Part shown: piece by piece, positions 58,101 through 64,000 of the stretch | Position numbering within the stretch: the first letter of the stretch is position 1 | Layout of the letters: every line of letters begins with the position of its first letter | Assembly (NCBI GenBank): GCA_942486035.1 | Contig: CALNXK010000029.1 | Coordinates: forward strand, 2,048,501-2,112,500 | Length of the DNA stretch: 64,000 bases | DNA from: Porites lobata | Taxonomy: Eukaryota; Cnidaria; Anthozoa; Scleractinia; Poritidae | Reading direction: 5' to 3' | The notes under the pieces: generated by a model | Seen by the model: only the letters and a program-made list of their open reading frames with translations | The model's database searches: none | What the model was told of the DNA's origin: nothing | Translations under genes and position numbers: made by a program

Positions 58101-60464
58101 AATTTATAATTTTAGTTTCTACAACATAAACAACCAATTGGTAAAGTTTAACAAAAACGTCACTTCATTTTTTATTTCCTTAGGCTAGCCTCACCTTGGC
58201 AATCCACCCCATTTCCTGAGTATCCTTGATTGCAAGTGCAGGTAAATGCCCCAATAGTGTTGTTGCATTGAGCGTTAATACTGCAGTTATGTGATCCAGA
58301 TTGGCATTCATCGACATCTGTGAGGAAAAAAGGAAAACGACTTCCTTATTTAAATGAAATTTAGACAATTTTAAATTGTAGCGCCAGTATAAAAACCTTT
58401 AAAATTGAACATATACCGCAGTACCCTAAAGTACTGATCCATTTCATAGACACTTCATCGGATCCCTGTCACGTGGGAGTTGAAGTTGACGTGTTCTACA
58501 AACTAGCTTTTTTCCTTTTTTGGAAAAACGTTTATTTCTTTCACATAAATTGTTGCAACCAGAAGCTTACAGAAGGTCTAGATTGTGTAACTGTGTTGAA
58601 AGCTTCACGGAAAATGAGAAGAGAGCTGATATTGCAGTCATTTTTGTTCATGACAAAACACACAAAAGTGTTCAGATTATTACATAAAAGAAATGATTGT
58701 AATTTTTGATTTAAGAGATTGCTACTTATCACTAACCACTGCAAGGCACTCCAGCATAACCCGGATCACAGATACAAGTGCTGGAACCAGGCTTAGCCGA
58801 ACAGGCATCGTTCACATCTGCAAGAGCCACACATATTTACACACAAATTATCTTAAATTAGCAATTAATTCGTTTATACTATGTATACATGTATTCGTTG
58901 TATTCTGGTCAAATTTTAATCCATAACCGAGAAGACACACGAGGCTAAATTAGTGGAACCTCCTTGCTGAATTTTTACTTTAACCCAGCCGGAAGAGTGG
59001 TTGATGGGACAAAGAGGGAAACTGGGCGTTAGCTGGGAATGTAAAGTTTAAGAATATAAATTGGTCTTGATATTAAGTATCCACTCTAGGTGACAAGAAC
59101 TTCCTTAGTCACTGGCGAGATTGCTTAAAATGTAAAAGGGGTCCCTACAATAACAAAAATTCTCCCAATTGCCTAAAACCTTCCAAGGCAACAAGTAACC
59201 CAAAGAAATAAAAGCTAAGAAACACGGGTAACACTAGAGCCATTAGGACTATAAATAAAATAAATAATTGTAAATGGTCTCGTGAATCTTTGCCTTTTGT
59301 ATTTAGGATATCCAATCTAGTTTGCAGACGCATTTTCGTTGAGGAAAGAAAATTTACCGAGAAGCGTGTAATGAATTATAGTACATGGGGCTGATAGTTT
59401 CATATTTATACGATGTAGTGTTTCCGGAAATGCTCTCCTAATAATATAACAGTCACTTATCCCAAAGGCTAAACTGGGCGTTTCCCTCCCTCTCCTGTTA
59501 TCCTCTCTTGCCCAGTTCTATGTCAGATAGACTGGGATTTTAAAAACAGCAAAGTGAAAGCGTGGATATTATACAATTATCCCCCGAAGGGCAGGTGTAT
59601 AGTGGTAGTATATATATAGAGACGCGAATCGTCGAGGTATATATCTAGCGCTATGAACCGATCGACCCTGAGGGGGATAGTTGTTTAAGTATTTACCAAA
59701 TAAGTTGGATAAAGTCAAAAAGGAGCTTTTTGTAAATAAAAGACGTCACTTAGTTAGACTTTGTTTACGTTTCAGTTGACAGTGTTATGGGGATCATTTT
59801 TTAGGAAGAAAAGGAAGAAAACGTTTTTCTACCGACCAGTAAACACCGATAAGCCAAATTTTGTCTCTTTCTTGGAACTTGAAGGTGCAGCTGCTTCATT
59901 TACCTCTAAAATTTTATCTTTCGAAACTGTCGCGACAAGACAAACCATTTTGAATCCCGTTCCAAAACAGAACGCACGAAAATTGCTATCCACTTATTTG
60001 GTGAATACTAAATAAGGTAAGCGACAATTCAGAGAGCAAGGTTGAAATCTGTAAATAGGACACCGTTTCAGGACAATTCTTACCATTGACACCGCAGTAA
60101 CGAGCATTACAAGAAGCGAGAGCCGGAAGCTGGTAAACGTAAAATCCATCGCAATTACGTATCTTAACTGATATTTTAAGATGACAGCAGCTTGAGCCAG
60201 AGTGCATACATACTGTTCTTGATACCAAAAGGTAAGGTTCTGCGGGGTGTTCGCCATCGAGCCAGCCAGCCATTCCCGTGTTGCAGGCAGACATAGGAAT
60301 GCAGTGGGAAGACATCATTACTCCAGCTGCTCCCGCAAAGCGGTACCACTGGTCATTGCCAATGCTATCATCACAGTACGAGCCCCCATCATTAGAGCTC
60401 CAGTACCTATTGGGTTCACTAAGATTGGTGTAGCCTTGATGAGTACACTCTACTGGCGGAGTAA
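40324..60464 (-). CDS. Polycystin-1-family receptor/channel-like protein, second copy (17 exons)
   Basis: Exons in transcript order: 60464-60084, 58817-58737, 58317-58195, 57756-57634, 57321-57199, 56737-56609, 56471-55775, 54900-54324, 53625-53410, 52790-52665, 51105-50932, 50510-50286, 49683-48961, 47509-47273, 46749-45451, 44928-44760, 41795-40324. All have GT/AG borders and join in one frame, giving about 2,290 residues. Order: D8C, EGF, four EGF-Ca, REJ-like region, GAIN-like region with GPS, TM1, PLAT, TM2-6, polycystin domain, TM7-11. From the last EGF exon onward each exon has a counterpart in the plus-strand gene with the same phase, and six have identical length. No initiator or signal-peptide exon was found upstream of 60,464, so the 5' end is incomplete in this reading. 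The role proposed is that of the polycystin-1 family: cleaved cell-surface receptor and PKD2 partner. Confidence 0.9.
42124..42181. repeat. Short inverted repeat
   Basis: AGTCCCTTACAATTTACTGT pairs with ACAGTAAATTGTATGGGACT around a very short loop near 42,152. Confidence 0.75.
43291..43563. repeat. 73-bp tandem repeat, about 3.7 copies
   Basis: GTTAGCTC-type starts recur at 43298, 43371, 43444 and 43517, exactly 73 bases apart. Each unit includes ACACTGTACTCATGGGTGCG and related sequence. Confidence 0.88.
44566..44640 (-). repeat. tRNA-derived SINE head
   Basis: On the minus strand, TTAGCTCAACTGGTTGTG is a good A box and GGGCTCAATTCCGGGCC a good B box, about 40 bases apart. The acceptor stem does not pair, so it is not a working tRNA gene. 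The SINE body would extend towards lower coordinates. Confidence 0.6.
44760..44928 (-). CDS. Exon p: start of polycystin extracellular domain
   Basis: 169 bases, phase 0 in, 1 out. It encodes VTDGDKLSVWLEKEFLPNIY and LLIGMPWMRQLRIQK. Same length as 17848-18016. Confidence 0.9.
45451..46749 (-). CDS. Exon o: PLAT domain and TM2-TM6
   Basis: 1,299 bases, phase 0-0. PLAT landmarks: TGVWKNSGTTANVEISI, GSINGFVLIT, HDNTGDNPSWFVE, NRWLAVEKEDG. Then RVQRASCCLSVLFSAMIANA and four further hydrophobic spans, and an acidic loop SDSESLIDDPKE before the last. Counterpart of 15988-17301. Confidence 0.94.
47273..47509 (-). CDS. Exon n: second half of GPS and TM1
   Basis: 237 bases, phase 0-0. CRCNHLTSFGGNF retains the H-L-T cleavage tripeptide. 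TM1 is ISVLVTIACAFLLYFVVLVF, followed by ARRADKRDDDK. The open frame extends upstream, but the acceptor TTCATTTACAG and the equal-length counterpart 14817-15053 fix the start. Confidence 0.93.
47510..48960. other. Intron between the two GPS exons of the minus gene
   Basis: About 1.45 kb. Apart from the foldback at 48722-48830 no structured feature was recognised. Its counterpart in the plus gene is only about 400 bases. Confidence 0.6.
48722..48830. mobile_element. Foldback MITE-like element
   Basis: AATTTAATAAAACTTCTACA and AAGTGTAATTTACAAG on the left are mirrored by CTTATAAATTACACTTG and TAAAAGTTTCATTAAATT on the right. The centre, GTTTTGAGACCCTAAAAC, also pairs. Confidence 0.78.
48961..49683 (-). 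CDS. Exon m: GAIN-like region with furin-type motifs and first half of GPS
   Basis: 723 bases, phase 0-0. It starts MSALTFNPYSW. Near its end are RQRR-Ser and RQKR-Ser, then NYTMTITQTSCLYWS and WTSDGCK. Counterpart of 13701-14417. Confidence 0.92.
50286..50510 (-). CDS. Exon l: GAIN-like segment
   Basis: 225 bases, phase 0-0, acceptor TATTTTCAG and donor GTACTA. It encodes NSVEKASQNLQNMSDAFFDR and KGLSMEEGPTKFELPG. Same length as 13107-13331. Confidence 0.87.
50932..51105 (-). CDS. Exon k: pre-GAIN helical segment
   Basis: 174 bases, phase 0-0, acceptor TTTTCAG and donor GTAGGT. It encodes DMALKMSDTATTALADTLGD and PEEPFTPELEE, ending in a Ser run. Counterpart of 11701-11889. Confidence 0.85.
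51271..51314. repeat. (TTA)n microsatellite
   Basis: Imperfect TTA/ATT units directly before the retrotransposon remnant. Confidence 0.85.
51317..51718 (+). pseudogene. Retrotransposon ORF remnant, antisense in an intron
   Basis: One frame reads WERQRSTFLDVRVCHPNADS, then TPKQIYKKHENEKKR, ERVREFEQETFTPLVFTTTG and CVKYHSRLAELIANKKGES, then a TAA stop at 51575-51577. After the stop the same frame goes on as ISWIRAKVSFAIVRSATLC. This looks like the C-terminal part of a LINE-type reverse-transcriptase polyprotein common in cnidarian genomes; the family is named from memory. The 5' part is absent. It lies in the minus-gene intron between exons 51105-50932 and 52790-52665. Confidence 0.65.
52061..52162. 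repeat. (ATT)n and (GGAA)n microsatellites
   Basis: A long ATT run to about 52113, then GGAAGGAAGGAAGGAAAG at about 52139-52160. It lies downstream of the retrotransposon remnant and may be its original 3' tail. Confidence 0.85.
52665..52790 (-). CDS. Exon j: pre-GAIN helical segment with Gly run
   Basis: 126 bases, phase 0-0. It encodes ISTIITEKFSAIKPESIKMT and then five glycines from a GGA repeat (ATGGGGGDGANAV). Counterpart of 11310-11441. The donor GTATCA is weak, so the 3' border is less certain. Confidence 0.7.
53410..53625 (-). CDS. Exon i: ectodomain helical segment
   Basis: 216 bases, phase 0-0, after TTTCCTTGAAAAG. It starts VKGSSKFDPC and contains FLNKGEVSQAAQLALSVLKA. The length is identical to plus-gene exon 10503-10718, which supports both borders; the donor is GTACGT. 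Confidence 0.82.
53717..53827. mobile_element. Foldback MITE-like element
   Basis: TAAAATTAGGAAATGATTTT on the left pairs with AAAATCATTTCCGAATTTTA on the right, and AGCTTTTA/TAAAAGC-type flanks extend the stem. It lies just upstream of exon 53410-53625 in an intron. Confidence 0.7.
54324..54900 (-). CDS. Exon h: second REJ-region exon
   Basis: 577 bases, phase 2 in, 0 out. It starts RCFIDCGKVISASNKFRVTS and contains LEFETAGVPHGGFC, FTFECFEWEDK and TYEFRVGKDIISYG. It is the counterpart of 9510-10080. Confidence 0.88.
55313..55393. repeat. Near-perfect palindrome
   Basis: ATGAAGAATTATGGAGATCG and GAGGGTGTTATCCG on the left are mirrored by CGGATAACACCCTC and GAGATCTCCATGATTCTTCA on the right. 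The loop is GC-rich (GAGGCCGTAGGCCGAGG). It is very likely part of a DNA-transposon derivative. Confidence 0.82.
55425..55703. mobile_element. MITE-like element with terminal inverted repeats
   Basis: TATTATTCATTCAAAATA at the left end matches the reverse complement of TATTTTGAATGAATAATA at the right end. It ends about 70 bases before exon 55775-56471 and adjoins the palindrome at 55313-55393. Confidence 0.65.
55775..56471 (-). CDS. Exon g: first REJ-region exon
   Basis: 697 bases, phase 1 in, 2 out. It starts GDFFVSIRNISKDKYHATPI, with WRLVSEAELAASESAEGS, QAFDYGFIE, DGGSSVRWGS and NFTWSC. It is the counterpart of 8239-8947 and four residues shorter. Confidence 0.87.
56609..56737 (-). CDS. 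Exon f: calcium-binding EGF module
   Basis: 129 bases, phase 1-1, DIDECTAGTHNCHGVAHCYN and CRTGYTGDGLTCDPEG. It is the counterpart of plus-gene exon 7732-7860 (same length, same core). Confidence 0.92.
57199..57321 (-). CDS. Exon e: calcium-binding EGF module
   Basis: 123 bases, phase 1-1. It starts DIEECFTNEDNC and ends CNRGYTGDGVNCSG. Acceptor CTTATAG, donor GTAAGA. Confidence 0.92.
57634..57756 (-). CDS. Exon d: calcium-binding EGF module
   Basis: 123 bases, phase 1-1. It starts DIDECATFTHTC and ends CNLGFSGDGHLCTG. Acceptor TTCCTTAG, donor GTATCG. Confidence 0.92.
58195..58317 (-). CDS. Exon c: calcium-binding EGF module
   Basis: 123 bases, phase 1-1. It starts DVDECQSGSHNC and ends CNQGYSGNGVDCQG. 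Acceptor CCTCACAG, donor GTGAGG. Confidence 0.92.
58737..58817 (-). CDS. Exon b: short EGF-like module
   Basis: 81 bases, phase 1-1, encoding DVNDACSAKPGSSTCICDPG then YAGVPCSG. Same length as the plus-gene exons 635-715 and 5785-5865. Confidence 0.87.
59573..59684. mobile_element. Foldback MITE-like element
   Basis: ACAATTATCCCCCGAAGGG is mirrored by ACCCTGAGGGGGATAGTTGT. The inner part (GTATATATATAGAGACG and CGTCGAGGTATATATCTA) also pairs. It lies in the intron between the D8C exon and the short EGF exon. Confidence 0.75.
60084..60464 (-). CDS. Exon a: D8C module
   Basis: 381 bases, phase 1-1, acceptor TATCGCACAG and donor GTAAGA. It reads TPPVECTHQGYTNLSEPNRY, then QWYRFAGAAGVMMSSHC, GWLDGEHP, RTVCMHSGSSCC, NCDGFYVYQL and CNARYCGVNG. 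It is the only D8C exon seen in this gene; the plus-strand copy has two intact and one broken. Confidence 0.9.
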
Positions 60465-63400
60465 CTGTGCGATAAAAGTTGCATGTTTTCTTAGAACTGA
60501 TGGCTTAGAATACACAACTTAGTTAGTGTCATAGCGGAGCTCCACGCGATAGCGAAGCGCGCACGGGCGGAGTCAAATAGCTAAGAAAAGCTGCCCATCC
60601 GAGAATATTTGGTAATCACGTGACCGTACATCGACCGAACGTCCGTCCGCATCACAGGGAAACCAATGTTTAATCTCACACTTTTTTACTAGTTTGGAAG
60701 CCCAGCTGCAACCTTATATTGCACATCCATATCAATTGAAAACTGTCAAAACAAGGTATTCGACGACCAGTATCACCTGACCGTATCGCGGGCTCGGGTA
60801 TTGACCCATCCCAGGTCGAGTATTTTTTTGAAGTTACCCCCTGACAAGTTACCAGTTTTCAAATGATCTCAGGCTCAAGTTCAATTTTTTTAAATGCAGA
60901 GCTCGAGGAGATAAATTGTGTTAATGACCTGCACCTTTAAAATTTTGATTTCAAATTGATCTCGGACGCGAAAATTCAGACAGGTATTACAGCCAGGAAA
61001 GGCAAATGCTTTTTACACCATGGTCACGCGTTGGACACGCTTTACGTCAAATGTATGGGCTCTGATTGATCAAAATTTGAGAGTTGAGTTCCTGCGGAAA
61101 AATTTATAAAGCATCTGGAAACATGTTTACTGATAGCTGAAGCTGAAAGACTTTTGTGTCATCTTGTGATGTTTTTAAATGCCTTTCTTCACTGGCTGTA
61201 CAAAATGAAATACAGCTGCTTTCAAGATTCTTCTGTTATTCATGGCTGGTTTGTTTATTAGGTTTTTGGTTGAGAAATGCGCACCTTGTCCAAGTCATCG
61301 GAAATCCGATTTCAGGTGGTATCGTTTTCGTTTTTCACCTTGCCTGATGCGTAAGAGGGTTAAAAAGTCTCAAGGGATTCTGGCCTTACTTGGTGGTTTT
61401 CAGGAGCTGCATCTCGACTGGTAAGCCGGAGCAATTATTGAATTTGATGTTTTTTTTTTCTGGTTTCATCAAGTCGAGCGTAGTTTATACGGCTAGTTTA
61501 TACACGTTTGATCTGACTTAGTATCAGGTTTAATATAAGCTTACGGAACTTTAAAAGACCTTTAGACATTTTTCTTACCGCAAATAGAAAGAAAACGTTC
61601 CGAAGAATATTTAGTTATAATTTTCGCTGTAAAAAGAAAGCTTTGAGCGATTTTCTTGCCTCGAGTTCATCTTGAAAAATAACAAACACCGGGAAGCCGG
61701 GTTAAAACATGACCTTAAATCTGCAAGGTGTTAAGCTTACATGCTTTTAAGCATTATTACCCTATAATTTATACCACATAGGATCAGATTTTTATGACTG
61801 AACAGTCCCGACATTATGGAATTGTCTCCATGAAAACGATTTAAAATAAGGTCAATTCTATAATTTGTTGTGCAAAGGAAGCGCGTGCTTCGATCGTCCT
61901 GAATATTGAGAGAGTGCAATTTGCCTTGCAAAATTGTGAAAAACTGCGTTCTGTCCGAGGTCTCTATGACAAAAAAAACAGTGCCCCATAGTACTGTTTA
62001 CCTCAGATGTGATCTATAAAAAGTAAAAAGGCTGGTTTACGCGTTAACAGATTTGTTGGCAAGATTTTTTTTTTTAATTAAAGTTGTCGAACACAAAAAA
62101 ATCGCCCTGATTTATTACTTTGGCCTTCCTTTTAGACAAAGGAATGCAAGCTATAAATTACAACGTGTAATAAATTGGCTGCACTGAGGAGGACTATCGT
62201 GTCTTACAACTGGGCTTTATATGTAAAATTATATTTCGGGGCTGTCCAATTAACCTCATAAAATAAAGGTGGTGTAGGTGGGCGACTGGGATATTTGTTT
62301 GGGAAGAATTTGCCTTAGGGGCCTAATCTACTGTCTCCTAATCTCTGCTTCAAATATCTGCTTCAGGAGACGTACTCGAGGAACCTATGAACTTTAAATT
62401 TCTGGCAATATCAAATGTAGGCTGTAGGATACTTTTCTACATTCTGCTCAGCTTTGATTTTTCCTAGTCTTTCTCCAAGGACTACCTCGATGATAATGTC
62501 GTGTGGGATCACGTCTTACTCTGGAAAGTGCCTCTTTGGTTAAAAGCGAAGTGGAGCGTACTTGTCTAATTCCTTCGCCTTCTTTTGTCTCCATATTTCC
62601 TATCCACAAAAATCTACCTCCAGTAGTATATGAACTTGTCTTCATTTTCAATTATTCTGGCGTCAGGTATTTGATTTAACCTTGGCTTTTTCCGCCTAAA
62701 CTGACGGCAATACACTTAGCATGATGATTCTCGTAGACTGGTTTCGTTTGTGTTAAGGTGGAATACATCGGGCCCAAGGCTTCAATCTACCAAAAACAAA
62801 CGTTCCGCCCAGCTCGGTGTCATGTAACACATTTATAGTAACTGTTATACTCATATATTTATAGTGACTCAAAGCTGTTAACTCTGCAAGAAGGTGTGAC
62901 CTATTTTTTTAGGCTACAACTCATTCGGAATGTGTCTTAACAGTTGAATGGTACTCTTTTGGTGGAAGGGTAAAGTTCCTGGGGCCCCGCGATGGTGCTC
63001 CTCAGTTTTTTGTGCAAGGCAAAGCAGTCACTCCCTAATTCATCTTCATTCCATCTCGTTTCCACAAGCCTTCCTTGACATTCCTCTTTTATGCTGCCTT
63101 TGCATATTGCCCAATAGATAACCCTTCTACCTGCGTTCTGCTTTTGCGGTTCCAATCCGAAAGGTAAACAGGATAATTTCTTAGTTAGCAATACTTTCCT
63201 GGCTCGTTATCTACCATATAACGTAGTTTATGGTTACAATGCCTATGTTTGTAAGTGTCTCCTCTGTCCTTCTATCCAAGGGGCGATTATAGTAGTCTTG
63301 TGGGACTGTTTTCACGGTTTCCAAAGATGGGTGTGCCAAACTCTGCTGTATCTACACAATCTGCTTCCTGTCTCCGCGGGAGCTGGGCCCTTGCTACTTG

Positions 63401-63609
63401 TTCATGTAAATGCTGTTTTGTTTCTTTCACTTAGCTTTATTTTGATTTAATTAAAACCGGTTCGCTTCCATCAACCTCACTAAAATGTGGCCAATCGTTT
63501 CTTTAATACCCTCTGTTTGATAACTCCCTTTGTAGTAACCTTAACATGTTAAAGTTTTTCTGTCCTGTCTGGATGCCTGATCTGTAAGACTTGATAAAAC
63601 TAAACTTAC
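60465..63609. other. Region upstream of the minus-strand gene
   Basis: No supported exon. Short open frames here lack recognisable domains. On the minus strand TTTATAAAT at 61110-61102 could be a TATA element for the gene, but no start codon downstream gives a signal peptide that splices in phase 1 to exon 60464-60084. A GC-richer patch at 60535-60660 resembles part of a repeat. Confidence 0.5.
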
Positions 63610-63759
63610 GTCGCCTGAATTTTCATCCCATAAGTCTTTCATTATTCCTATGAAACAATTCCTCTTCTCATCAATCGCTCTTCTCTCTCCGATGAAAGCA
63701 GTTCCTTTGCTTCTACATTTAAGAGGCCCTGCGCCTAAGAAACGACCGATGATTTCCGG
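63610..63759 (-). CDS. Possible exon of an unrecognised gene
   Basis: 150 bases open in one frame, between TTTTATTTTTTAG and GTAAGT, reading PEIIGRFLGAGPLKCRSKGT to KRNCFIGIMKDLWDENSGD. Good splice borders and mixed composition favour a real exon. I do not recognise the domain. Downstream on the same strand, frames at 63287-63430 (48 codons, ending PTRLL) and 62937-63191 also look protein-like but were not joined with confidence. Confidence 0.3.
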
Positions 63760-64000
63760 CTAAAAAATAAAATCGGCCGATTTTTATCTCCCAAGTAGAG
63801 GTTACCGAATACTATTCAAAAGTGAATTTCTTTTGTTTCAGTTTCGCTTTAAACCAAAAATATCGAGTCGCAAACTTTTTCCGTCTGATAGCAGCAAAAT
63901 CAGGCCTAAAATAAGCTCTCGCAAAAAACGGTTCAGAAATCACTATCGCGACGCAAAACAACGAGAAAACCACACAGTGATGAAGAAAAAGGCCTTTTAA

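Noticed and set aside
40324..60464. PKD2-type channel rather than polycystin-1-like
   Set aside because: REJ, GPS and PLAT domains and 11 membrane segments are polycystin-1 features; PKD2 proteins have only the last six segments.
60465..60660. Initiator exon for the minus-strand gene
   Set aside because: ATG codons here run quickly into stops or are out of frame with the D8C exon.
61156..61424. Plus-strand hydrophobic open frame as a signal-peptide gene
   Set aside because: There are two overlapping frames, no splice context and no homology recognised; it is also on the opposite strand to the nearby gene.

Overview
The window looks like nuclear DNA of an animal, most probably an anthozoan cnidarian such as a stony coral. 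The evidence is small phase-1 EGF exons with GT/AG introns of a few hundred bases to 3 kb, AT-rich introns full of foldback (MITE-like) elements, tRNA-derived SINE heads and a decayed retrotransposon. There are no bacterial-type operons. The taxon call is inference, not a database match.

Layout. (1) 1-19,891, plus strand: a large polycystin-1-family gene, cut by the left window edge. Nineteen exons, numbered here from 635-715, can be read in one continuous frame, giving about 2,469 residues. They encode EGF-like and D8C modules, a REJ-type region, a GPS autoproteolysis site, a first membrane segment, a PLAT domain, five more membrane segments, and the polycystin extracellular domain with the last five membrane segments and pore loop. 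A frameshifted D8C remnant lies upstream at about 205-410. (2) 20,140-38,450: an AT-rich satellite of about 168 bp per unit and roughly 100 copies. It has a trimeric higher-order pattern in places, diverged edges, and reversed orientation at both margins. (3) 38,450-40,323: intergenic, with a possible decayed retroelement. (4) 40,324-60,464, minus strand: a second polycystin-1-family gene, read as 17 exons and about 2,290 residues. From the last EGF exon to the C-terminus every exon has a counterpart in the first gene, with the same intron phases and often the same length, apart from one pair that differs only modestly. (5) 60,465-64,000: no confident gene. One possible exon of an unrecognised minus-strand gene lies at 63,610-63,759.

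How it fits together. The two genes are tail-to-tail paralogues, so an inverted duplication is the simplest origin. The plus copy carries extra D8C/EGF modules at its N-terminus. Both products should be single long receptors with a GPS-cleaved ectodomain and 11 membrane spans, of the kind that pair with a PKD2-type channel. Both have basic, furin-like cleavage motifs shortly before the GPS, and both lack the acidic residue at the PKD2-like filter position. The satellite fills the space between the two 3' ends. The most unusual feature of the window is this convergent pair, separated by an orientation-switching satellite.
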